DNA from: Paracentrotus lividus
Lineage: Eukaryota > Echinodermata > Echinoidea > Camarodonta > Echinidae
NCBI GenBank assembly: GCA_940671915.1
Contig: CALNVZ010003429.1
Coordinates: 25,059,824 to 25,123,823, forward strand
Direction of reading: 5' to 3'
Length of the DNA stretch: 64,000 nucleotides
Shown here: piece by piece, positions 11,013 to 23,448 of the stretch
Layout: the number at the start of each line of letters is the position of its first letter
Position numbering within the stretch: position 1 is the first letter of the stretch
Notes under the pieces: generated by a model
What the model was told of the DNA's origin: nothing
The model's input: only the letters and a program-made list of their open reading frames with translations
Database searches by the model: none
Position numbers and translations under genes: made by a program

Positions 11013-14000
11013 AAGTTTATTAGGCCTATCACGATTACGGCAAATGTAATCTTCTGTTGTGTTTTAAATTTCATGCAACAAACCTATATTCTTTAATTTT
11101 TTTTCTGACATTTCTTTGGGGCTCATTTCATATCATCTTTTTAAAATATTCATTATAACCATGTATACCGTACATGCTTCCGAGTAGAAAATAAACGCTT
11201 TATTGTAAGACCAGTGACTTAGGTATTACGTACCTTTTCCTGCAGCAGACGGATATAACTGCAATGGATACCAACGCAACGATGGCTAACACAGAGACGG
11301 TAGGGATGAGGAAACCTTGTGATCCTGCAAAGAAGATAATGGAACCAATATCAATATCAATGGTCATCTTAACCCGACTTCATGTTTTATTGAATTAAAA
11401 TGTCCAGGTAGGATCCAGTATATTATTTTGAAGATACGGAGAGCGAAAGTTTTCCTTAATATTTGAACAATCGTTTCGATTGCGTTGATCCTGCCACCCC
11501 TAATAAAAAAAAATGATATTAAATAAATACAGGCGTGCATGCATCTAACGAAAGAAACGAGCCCCTCCCAAAAGAAAGTCAGAAATAGAAATGAAAATTT
11601 AAATTAATTCTTGAAGTACGAAGTTCTCACCTTCAGGCTTTACCCCCAAGTTGGAGCCTCTTGTCTTCGTTGAGGGTTTGTCTGATGAGGTCTGAACCTC
11701 TGTAGTTGACGGAGAAGGAACTGATGAGTTGGTATTACCAGATATTGAAGACAAAAGCTGAGTTGTTGATGAAGAAGATTGTGTCAACATATCGAGTGGT
11801 GTCATCGTCAGTGATATCGTCGAACTTTTCGTCACGAATATCGTCGTACATAAAACCTTGGACTGTAACTCCGTAGATGTTGAGATCCATGGATCCACGT
11901 GCATCAAATTGTATCCTGAATGACTTCGGTGCAAAAGAAAAACGATGCGCATCCAACATTGTTATCCTTGTATTATATGTCATGTATGCTGCTAGTATGC
12001 TGGGGGGGGGGGTGTGGGGTAGAGATGTCCTTGTGCGTGAGTATGTGTAGGGGGGGGGGGGAATCAACCTTTTTTGACGTTTTTTATGAACCCCCCCCTT
12101 TTAATTTTGGGAAAAAAACGGGGCCGGTTTTTTTCTCAGTCACCGCATTTGTATCTGCACTATTAAAGAGGGTGACATTTAGGAAAAGGTTGGGCAATCC
12201 CGAACGCGGGGTAATTCCGAACGCGGGGTAATCCCGAACTTGGCTGTTGTAGCTAACCAGATATGGGTGGCGTTATGACACTTCTCTGCGATAAAAGCTA
12301 CTACAAAGAAACTTCCAAATAATACACATTAGGGTCGAGAGCTTTAGTTGTCTTCTTACAAAGTACTAAAACCAAATTATACACTAAATGGCTTTTTGTC
12401 GTAAGATTGACTTTTGAAGTATAAAGATATCAAAGTGATGATCAGGGACAGGTTGTACAATTAAATAAGAAAAGAGGACGATTCTTCAAAGGCATGCATG
12501 TTGTGATCATGTGGTGCCAACATAAGGAGGTTATCAGTAAAGTAAGAAAAAGTTATACATGGGGTGTGGGGGTAATCCCGAACGGCCATAGAAAACAATG
12601 ATAAATAATGTGTGTGGGGTAATCGCGAACGGCCGCCGTGACTGTAATGTTGTAACATTGCTTCATCCGTTCGGGGTTACCCCCAGAACGTGGGGTAATC
12701 CTGAACGACCGCCATGTTTTGTTTTGATCATCAGTGAAGGTTATCTCAATAAGAATCTGTGTAGAGTTAAAGAGTAACACACACTTGATATTCATGTGGT
12801 TTATTTCATCTTAGTTTGTTTTAGTTTGTAGCGAGGGGTCATAATTAAAAGGTGTTCGTGATTCCCCCACATTCCCCTATGATTTACGGGCTTACCGATC
12901 GAACAATTTTAAAGAATATTTGGGGCCCTCTCCTTTTATCTTAAGTTGATGTATGCGCCAACCCCCCCCCCCCTCCTTTTTTATTTTTATTTTTTTTATT
13001 TAGAAAACACCTGTTTGGTTAGTGTTTGCATATAAGCATCTGCAATATATTTACCTTGCTTCGGGAAAAGTCAGACGTAATGGAGAGATTCGGCCCATCA
13101 GGCTCTAATCCTGTGATTAGATCTCTAGAGTTGACATACATAGACACAATCTGGATGAAGCCATTCATATCAGCTTCAAATCCATTCTGGTTTACATCTA
13201 CACTAATCTCATAAGAGAACGATATCAAATACTCTGCCTGGGGTAAACCCTTGCTGCAATTCATAGAAAGGGATCCGTTCGGCAAGTTAGAGCCCGAGTC
13301 GAGTCCATTGTATCCTAGAAGGAGAACAAACAATACACTTTAGGGTCAAAAGATTTTCGTTTGTAAGTTTTCAGCATCTCCCGAAATGGTGAATACGATA
13401 CCTACTGACATTTTGTACCATGAATATCATTGGGCAAGATGTACACAATAAACAAGCAAAATTATTGTCAAAGGCCTTCGACAAAGTTCGACATGAAAAG
13501 TTGTTCCAGGAGTTGCGTAAATTTGATATATTCGAAAAGGACCTTTACTTAGTACAGAGCCTGTACTGGAACCAATCCGCCTGTATAAGAGTTGATGGAG
13601 AATTCACCGAATATACAGACATTAAGAGAGGAGTGAGACAAGGGTGTGTAATGTCTCCTGATCTGTTCAATCTATACAGTGAGATCATACTCAGAAACCT
13701 AGAGAGCGAAAAGGGCATCTAAGTAGGAGGACACAACATCACAAATATTAGATATGCAGATGACACAGTGTTAATAGCAGAATCTGCAGAAGGATTACAA
13801 AAACTCCTAGACATAGTAGTTAGAGAAAGTGAAAGAATGGGACTGAACTCATGCGCGTATTCTGGGGGGGGGGGCTTTACGGGCCCGGGCCCCCTGGGGG
13901 GCGCGCAGGGGGGCGCCGAAAAGAGGGAGAAAAAGGGAGAAAAAGGAAAGAAAAGAAAGAAGAAAAAAGAGGGAAAAAAAGAGAAAGGGAAAAAAGGGGG

Positions 14001-14038
14001 AAAGAGGAAGGAAAAAAAGGGGGAAAAGAGGAAAGAAG

Positions 14039-14074
<36 letters not shown>

Positions 14075-17000
14075 AAAGAAAAAGAGAGAGAAAGAGAGAG
14101 AGAGAGAGAGGAAGGGAAAAAAGGAGAGGGGGAAGGGGCACCCTTAAAAAAAAAGGGGGCGCCAAATCCACAGTAAACTAAGGGGCGCCAAATTGACCTT
14201 AAACTTATAGGGGCGCCATATTGACCTTAAATTTAGGGGGGCGCCAAATCGACTTTTAAATTAGGGGGGCGCCAAATCGACAGTAAACTAAGGGGTGCCA
14301 AATTTAGCTTAAACGTATAGGGGCGCCAATCGACAGTAAACTAAGCAACGCCAATAAACTTAGGGGTGCCGAATGGACCTTAAACTAAGGGGCGCCAAAT
14401 TGAGCTTAAACATAGGGGCGCCCAATTGACCTTCAACATAGGTGGGGCGCCAAATCGACCTTAAACTTAGCGGCTCTAAATCGACCTTAAATTTAGGGGG
14501 CGACAAATCAAACTTAAAATTAGAGGGGCGCCAAAATGAGCTTAACGTTGGGGCGCGAAATTGACCCGAAACTAAGATGGGGGCGCCAAATCGACCTTAA
14601 AATTAAGGGCGCTAAATCGACCTTAGATTTAGGAGGGGCGCAAAATCGACCTTAAATTTAGGGGGCGCCAAATCGAACTTAAACCTAGAGGGGCGCCAAA
14701 ATGATCTTAAACGTAAGGGCGCCATATTTAGATCAAATGTAGGGGCGCAAAAATGATCTGAAACTTAAGGGGCGCTAAATTGACCTGAGACTTAAGGGCG
14801 CTGATTTAACCTGAAGTTAGGGGGTGCCAAGTCGATCTTAAATTAAAGGACGCCAGATTGAGCTCAAATGTAGGGGCGCCGAATTGACCTGAGACTTAGG
14901 GGTGCCAAATTTATCTTAAACTTTAATAGTGGCTCCAACTATATCCTATTTACCTGAAACTAAGGGGCCCCAAAAACACACACACAAAAAAACAGAAGGG
15001 GTCTTTAAAATGGTCTCTATCTATATCTAGAAATAGCAAAATTTTAAAATTCCATGCCTCCTGGTTTGCATATACATAGCAAAATTTTCGCTCGCGCTTC
15101 GCACTCGCGTCATCTTTTCCCATTGATTTATTACATTGTGTCGAGGAACGCGTAAAATGACCTGTTTTCTAATCATTCGAATGCATCAAATTTCCGTTCC
15201 CTATTCGCACACGCCTATGTTTTTCCTCTTTTACCAGAATTTACATTATGGGATTCTAACCGTCAAAACATTTAAATTTACTTGTTTTCACGTTACATTT
15301 TTTATTTATTTATATTATTATTTTTTTTTTATTATTCTATTTTTTTTCCTTCAAATTTATGTTCAACATATTAGCGGAGTCAAATTGAGCTTACACGTAC
15401 GGGCGCCAAGATGACCTGAAACTTATGGGGGCACTGAATTGAAGTTAAGGGGATGTAAAATCGATTTTAAAATTAGGGGCGCCAAATTGAGCTTACACTT
15501 ATAGGGCGCCCAAATGATCTGAAACTAAAGGGGCGCCGAATTTACCTGAAACTAAGGGGGCAACAAATAGGTTTTTAAAATATGGTCTCTATATAATTAT
15601 AGATAGAGCAAAATTTCAAAATTCATGCATCCGGGTCTGTATATACATAGCAAAATTTTCGCTCGCGCTTCGCGCTCGCATCATCCCCCCCCCCCAATGA
15701 ATACATTGTGTTCCTGAGGAACGCATGAAATGTCATGTTTTCTAATCATTTGAATACATCAAAACTTCCGTTCATGCTTCGCGCTCGCCTGTGTTTTTCT
15801 TCTTACCAAAATTTACATTATGGGATTCTAACCATCAAAACATTTCAACTTATTTGATTTCACGTTACATTTATTTTTGCATTTCAAATTGACCTACATC
15901 TTAGGGGGCGCCAAATTGAGCTTAAACGTAGGAGCGTCAAATTGACCTGAGACTTAGGGATGCCAAATTTATCTTAGACTTAGGGGATCCAACTTTATTT
16001 TGAACTTAGGGAGGTGTGCCGAATTTACCTGAAACTAAGGGGCAGCAACTTGGTATTTCAAATATGGTCTCTAAAATTTTTAATTCCTCCTGGTCTGTAT
16101 ATACATAGCAAAATTTTGGCTCGCGCTACGCGCTCGCATCATTTCTTTTCCCAATGAGTTATTACATTGTGTTCCTGAGGAACGCATGCAATACCATGTT
16201 TTCTCATCATTCAAAGACATCAAAATTCCGCTCTCGCCTGTGTTTTTCCTCTGACCATAATTTGCATTATATGATACTAATCATCAAGACATTTAAATTT
16301 ATTTGAATACACGTTACATTTATTTTTGCATTTTCCCAGGGGCATCAAATCACCTAAATCGTACATGTATGGCGCCAATTCAAACTAACATTTAGAGGGC
16401 GCCAAATGATTAGTTGGCGCCAAATTGAGCTTAAACTTAGGGCGCCAAATTTATCTTTAACTTAGGGAGGGAAGCAGAAGGATAGATAAGCAGCTAGATA
16501 GATAGATATTCATCTCTCTTTCATAATCATGTAAAATTACTGGGCAACATACGGTCTTTAAATTATGGAGGCCAAATTGATCCTAAACTTCAGGTCTCTA
16601 TTACAAAGAGCAAAATTTTCGATCGCGCTTCGCACTCGCTTCATTTTCCAAAGAGTTATTACATTGTATTCCTGAGGAATGCATAAAATGTCACGTTTTC
16701 AGAGATCATTCCGATATATCAAATTTCTGCTCGCGATTCACGCTCGCCTATTTTTTCTTTCTTTAACCAGATTATGAGGATTCTGAACAACAAAACATCA
16801 ATATACATTAGTTTGATTTCACATTACTTGATGGACAAATTTCACATGATTTTATATGGCTTGCTTTCAAATCGTTTTGATGGACAAATTACAGCTCCCG
16901 TTCAAATGATATTCTGATGAAGAGCTAAACAAAATTGATGCCCCTAATTCCTTAGAATTCTTTACTTTTTCTGATCGTAAAGTAGAGGGGGAAAAAAAAT

Positions 17001-18789
17001 CTGATCGCTCTTCGCACTCGTATTTAGAAATATTCGTATTTTCATCTGTAGTGGTAATACTCATATAGAATCTACTAGAAATTCTTTTCCATGAACTCAC
17101 CATTGGCAAGTATTAAAAAAAAAAAAAAAAAAAAAAATCAAAAAAAAAAAATCAAAATAAAGTATTATTCAAAATCCGTCAACATACATTTAAGCCGTTG
17201 GCCTATGCTTGCCTAGCGGGGGGGGGGGGGGGGGCGCCAATATTTTGAAAAGTACACAGGGGCGCCAAATTCACGTCGGGCCCCCGGGGTGCGAAATCCT
17301 GGATACGCGCCTGGAACATCAACTACAAAAAGACAAAAAGCTTAGTTGTTGAGGTGAATATTTTAGTAATCTTAATGGCTTATATCTTTTGTGGTTCATT
17401 TAGTAATAAGTATAAAAGAATGCGAGCGCGAAGCGCAAGCCCACAATTTTGAGATCAAAATTGCAGTTGATTGTGCAATATAGAGATTTATTTTAATTTT
17501 ACAGTGCGAGGTAGCATGGCGACCGAGCAAAAACATTTGGGGTTTTAAAAGACATATGAAGTAAAGAAAGGGGCACTTTTTAGTATTGTAAATGACGCTT
17601 TTTAAGAAATTGTCCATGGGACTTTTAAAAAGCATGAAAGGAGCATTTTCAGAGTGCATTAAAAATTGGGGCCACTGTGCCCCCTGCCCCCCGGTTCCAC
17701 CGCTTCTGTTAGACCCCAGTATCCTCAAGCGCGAAGCGCGAGTAGAAAACTTTGAGCTAAAAATTGTAGTTTATTGTGCATTATGGACCCTATTTATATA
17801 GTATCCAGGAGCGCGAAGCGCGAGCCCAAAATTTGGGGTTTTAAAAGACATATGGAGCAACAAGGGGCCCTTTTTAGCATTAAAAGTGCCCCCTTTTTAA
17901 ACAAAAATTGTCCACAGGACTTTTCAAAACTCTTAAAGGCTTTTTTTATTATAAAGATGACAATTTTTTAGCTTAGAAAAGAGACACTTTTTGGTCATGA
18001 ATAGGGGCACTTTTAAGGTGGATAAAAAAAGTGAGGGTCATGCACTGTGCCCTCTGCCCTCTGGTTCTAGCGCCTCAGCCTCTAGGCCTTATTTATGTTA
18101 TATCATTTCCTAAAATTGAAGATAACATCATTTTAAAATATAAAAATAGAACACAAATGCAAACGAAAACATTCCTGCTAAATGGTTTAAGTGTAAGTCC
18201 TGCGTAATTTGTTCTGGAAAAACATGAATATCATTCCCAAAATAAAAAGTTGCGAGCGCGAAGCACAAGCGAAAGATTTTAAATGTAGGGCGACTGAAAG
18301 AAACGTGTTTTAAACTTTCTTTCTTGTATTTCTATCCAAGTATCTACTGCATTTATTATTATAATTTCCTTTTTTTTTTGGGGGGGGGGGTCAAGCGGAC
18401 CCCGCTCGCCTACGGGGGGGGGGTTTCGTTCGAACCCCGAACGCCCCCCCCCGTTACGGGCCTGCACACGACGCTATTATTGACAAAGTAATGCCAGATT
18501 TCTCAACCCTGACATGGTAAGTAGGCAACTGTGAAAAAAAAATATCTGAAATTTAATTACAAACTTTTTGCTTGTGAAGAATCGTCATTATGTTGAGGTT
18601 TTAAACACATTTCTTCATGCTTATAGGAAGGAATTATTAAAAGAATTGGTATTGGTATGTTAATAAAAAAAAAAAATGATGATTCTAACTACAGACACCG
18701 TACCAAATGAAAATGATTCACTCACCATTTTCGTCCCAATCTTGCTTATGACTTATGGAACACTTTTGGCTTTGGGTGTCAACAGAATC

Positions 18790-18836
<47 letters not shown>

Positions 18837-21800
18837 GTTTGAATTGGTTTGGCTTCTTTATCTAAAGGGATATATAGCTATGAGTAATCATCGATGATCT
18901 TCCTTGCCAAATTGAAAATAATAATCATGATAATAATAATAATAATAATACTATCCTGCCCCCAGGGAAAAAAACAGAAAAAATGAGAGGAAAAAATAGA
19001 TCACAAATTCAGTACATGAAGAGCTTGATTCCAAAAGGCGCTAAATCCACTTTTGACCAAAATGGATTTTATAGGTTAATTAAGTGCATCTTAGGCATGG
19101 GAATCAAATGCAGTATATTGGATAAAAAAATATTTTTTGGAAGTTTGAAAAAAATTGGTCACAAATATGAGTTTTATTCCAAAAGGAGCTAAATCCAAAA
19201 CGGTTTTATTCCAAAAGGCGCTAAATCCACTATGGTCATTTTGGATTTGTTTATTTAACCACTTTACCTAACAAAATACAATTAGATCTTTTAGCACATG
19301 TTGTGGCTACCAGCATCCATCATCCGTGCAAAATTTTTAGATTATTAGAATAGTTTTCATAATTTTATGAATATTTTTGGATTTAGCTCCTTTTGGAATA
19401 AAACATCGAAAATCCCGGTCTTGAAAAAGATAAGATATTAAAATTAAAAAAAAAAAAAAAAGTATTTTCAAAATTTAAACATCAGAAAAGTTATATCTAT
19501 ACTCTAGTAGCAATATTCATGTGTTTCGTTTTGAATTTCATTTATTTATAGGCTTTAAATCTACAAAAATTGGCATCTGACGGAGGTTTTATTCCAAAAG
19601 GCGCTAAATCCATGGGAATTGAAATTATAAAAATTTCTTAAAAATTGAAATTGATAGCTAGATTTTTAAAAACGTGATTTAATTATTCGAATACGATAGC
19701 TTTATCATATATATCAAAATAAACTTACAATGGATAAGATAAAATGGTAAATTAAAAAACCTTGATTTACTCTAAAACACTAAAAGTGGATTTAGCGCCT
19801 TTTGGAATCAAACTCTTCACATGTAGTATTTTGTTTATATTGCCATTTAGGTCAATTTGAAATCATTTGTATGCTTTGAGAAGCGATTTTAAGTAGCATT
19901 TGGGTTCGGAACGGGTTTACATTTGAGGATCGATCTTTCAGCAAACTGTTGTTATATCGTGCATTGTTAGACAAACTAATACAGACATAGCTTTATCTAA
20001 ATTATTATCATGCAATGCATTTTAAAATAAGAAACGGCTGAACAGGTTTGGTAAAGGTTTATGATTCACAAATAGGCCTAATGTCATAGTTTATACAACA
20101 CATACATATCCTTGACACCCGATTGGATGAATGTGGGTCGTAGGTAATTCAAAAGAATAAATTGTTTAACTCTGATGAAGTACACTGTTGCTCATAAAGG
20201 TTGGATACTTTTTTGTGTGCTCCAGCATCATCTAGATTTAAAACTAGTCCGTCTTGACCGACTAGCTTTAAAGCTAGTCCGTCCACTGACGGACGAGTTT
20301 AGATTTTCAGTGTAGTCACTCCTGTAATCGCAAGAGGTGGGCAAAATTAACAATGATAAAGGGGAAACAGCAATTACCTGCAACTTGGACAGTTTTTATG
20401 AGGACATTAAATGTTTCTGACGGTGCAGTGCGAATTGGGCTCTCCAGAACTTCAATCGTAATCGTATTAGATCTTGAAAGAAAGCCATGTCTAGCACTTT
20501 CAAAATAAAGATCTCTTAGGGAATCAAACAATCGGGAGTCTTCATCGCCACTATCAGTGTTGTCTGATGTAGTTCCATTGATAGGCTGATCTCCTTTATG
20601 ACCATCTTCCGCTGTCACCTTGATGTTCCTTGAACTGTCAACTCGAAGAAATATCTTCCATCCTTCAGGAACGATGAGATTACCTTTAAAAGCACTTCCG
20701 GTGAAATCTTCTCTCCACATACAAGTAAAGGTCAGCATCTTTCCTCCTTCAAGAGTAAAATCTGAAAGGAATTAAAGCTCATGTATAGTTTTAGGAGAAC
20801 ATATTTTTTGTTGTACTTCCATAGTAGAATAATATGAAATAATACCTCAAATAACCTCTGTGTACAAAATGATTTGTTATAAAATCCACTTTAAGACCTG
20901 AATTTAGCAACAAAACTGTGTAAATCGATCTGTTGAGTGGCCATGCCTAATGTGGCGGTCACAACTCGTCGTACGCTACGGGGCACGTGCCATCAACGTA
21001 GCCTGTGTTGCATGTGCAATGGACGCACAGGTCCTGCGTCAACTTCTGCGATTCCTGCGTTTCTGTAGTAAGGGTATTGTAAAAATTTCCTGCACCTCGT
21101 ACATGCATTGTACCTGTAAGGTACCTCCGCTGCACGAATTTTCTACGAAATCCATTGTAGGGTGTTGCACGTCGAAGGTACGGCGAGTTGTGACCGCCGC
21201 ATAAACAGGATGACACCGGAGAGAGTGCAACGGTAGTGGTTTGTGTGCAAAGTATATGCTATTGATACACAGACTGATCTACACAGAATGCACACACGCC
21301 ATACCAGTCAACAGTGGTGTGGCCTGCCCAGAGCTCTGGGGTGAGAGTGAAGGAAGTATGGTCATTTTGATGAACATCTCCCCATGTTTATGCTAACTAT
21401 AACATGTCATGGAAAGACATGCATGATACATGGTTATACCGCTTGTTCATGTATTGATACAGGCGCGGATCCAAGAAAATCGAATTGAATGCATTTCGGG
21501 GGCCCAATTGTCTGGGGACAAAAGCGGCTCTATTATGTTTACGCATGGACCCGGTAAATTCATTGTGTGACTCCGGTCTGCGTCCGCTACTGTGATATGT
21601 CATTGGAACAATAAGAGAACAAAAATGCGATTTTCTCTACCACAACTATACTTCGGCTTTAAGGCACAGAACATGACTCTATGTATTTTGTTTTACATTA
21701 CATGCAATATGGTTACCCCTTGTCCTAGATTTGTGCTAATAACACTATATGAAGATTTAGAGAAAACCTTACATTGCCTTATGCTAGCTTTATTTTGACA

Positions 21801-23416
21801 ATAATATTTACCATGTTTATGTAGCCTATGATTTTATTGTAAATTTATTTGAACAGTTAATAGACACTTCCAGTACCAACTTCCCGTTACACCAGCGTAT
21901 AAAATTGGTGTGACCCCCCCCCCCCCAACTCAGGCAGTCATACACGTATGCTCGTTGACTTCCCGATTTATCCGGAAAAGGGGCAATTTAAGGGGCTCAG
22001 GTAGGGGGAAATGCAGAAAAATATTTGAAATATGGGTCTTTTTCATCGATCTAAACACAAAACAAAAAGAAATTTCCCCCTATTCCAGATATCAATAAAT
22101 TTTTAACCAGGAGGAATTATAAAAATCTAATTATATGTCCATGTAGGGAAATTAATTATTATGGGAACGAATTTTAGGAAAAATCGTCAAGTCATGGTTC
22201 AGTGAGCAATGGTTGAATGCAAAAATGTCATTTTTTGAAGTTCACAAGCCTAATGATGGCAGCTTTGATTCAATGATAACATACCCATTTTCAGATTTTA
22301 AACATTTTACAAGTCAGAATGTATGCAAAACGTGCTTCCCTATATACGGAAACGAAATTTGCGACAAATTTCACGGTTGAGTGAGCATGCAGCAAAAATT
22401 GCCCTAACTGCCATTTTTACTTCTTTGACATGGTATAATCGATCAAATATTATGGAATTCCTGTTGTGGAAGTGTATGCAACCATATCCTTTCATTCACG
22501 GTTGAATGAACCCATCATACAACCAAAAAAGAGGCCATTTTAGAATTACGAACAGTAAAAACGTAATTTGAGTCAAGATCATGTTAGTTGGAGATCAGTT
22601 GAAGATGTGTGCCAAGTTTCGTGACATAACTCACGGTAGAATTAACAATAATCATCAATGAAATTGGCCGAATTTCACATTTTTCAGGTATTGATTTCCT
22701 CCTCCATTGACTTTATGTACAGAGGATATAACAAAAGTTTTACAAAAGTGAAATTTGACATATTTTAATTGTCAGTTTTTGTCCATTTGACTGTGAATTA
22801 TTTAACGAAACTTTGCACATAGCTTCAACTGATCTCCAATTAACATGATCTTGACTCAAATTACGTATTCGAAAAGTCACTGAACCATGACAAAGCCCAA
22901 AACTTTCTTCTCATTTGCATGATTGTATCTTGTGCCCACTGAGGCGTGAAACATAGGGGTTTTTGTGAAAATGAAATAAAATGTACTCCCCGAAAAGAAT
23001 TGTTATATTCAATCAAAGTAAGAATTTGAATTTTAGTCCATACGTGAGAAAAGGGCTTTTCCAGTCTCACGTGCTCACTGAAGCATGAATTTGTTAATGA
23101 AATACTTTCTAAATGGAAGATAAAAATGCTTAAATTGGGAATTGTTGTATTAGGAAGAAATATTAGCTTTCGTTTTATATGTAATTTTGGTTTTCATTTC
23201 TCGGTCCGGTCTGGGACTTTAATAGCAAAGTCGATATTCTGATTTATAGGATCAAGTAGAACAAGAATAACTATGATTATCAAAGCTGTAATATGGCCAA
23301 TAAAACAGAGGTCCAGACACACATAGAAAGTTTAAGGAATACGTAAGGGCCAAAGTTTCTTTAATAACTTAATTATTTTGATAACAACAGTTCTACATGA
23401 CCCTTTGATCCCATGA

Positions 23417-23448
<32 letters not shown>

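Larger units (their letters stand above)
13849..17313. mobile_element. 3.5 kb TIR element carrying a minisatellite
   Basis: The left end TCATGCGCGTATTCTGG and the right end, reverse complemented CAGGCGCGTATCCAGG, form an imperfect TIR. GAAC flanks both sides (13845-13848 and 17314-17317), and removing the insert restores the LINE frame. The interior is an A/G-rich block, then tens of copies of GGGGCGCCAAATTGACCTTA-like units, plus a larger repeated module (see 14985). No transposase is visible. A 0.45 kb relative lies at 58505-58962. Confidence 0.85.

Noticed and set aside
13768..14181. Lys/Glu-rich frames over 13768-14181
   Set aside because: Low-complexity A/G tract inside the TIR element; apparent proteins are composition artefacts.
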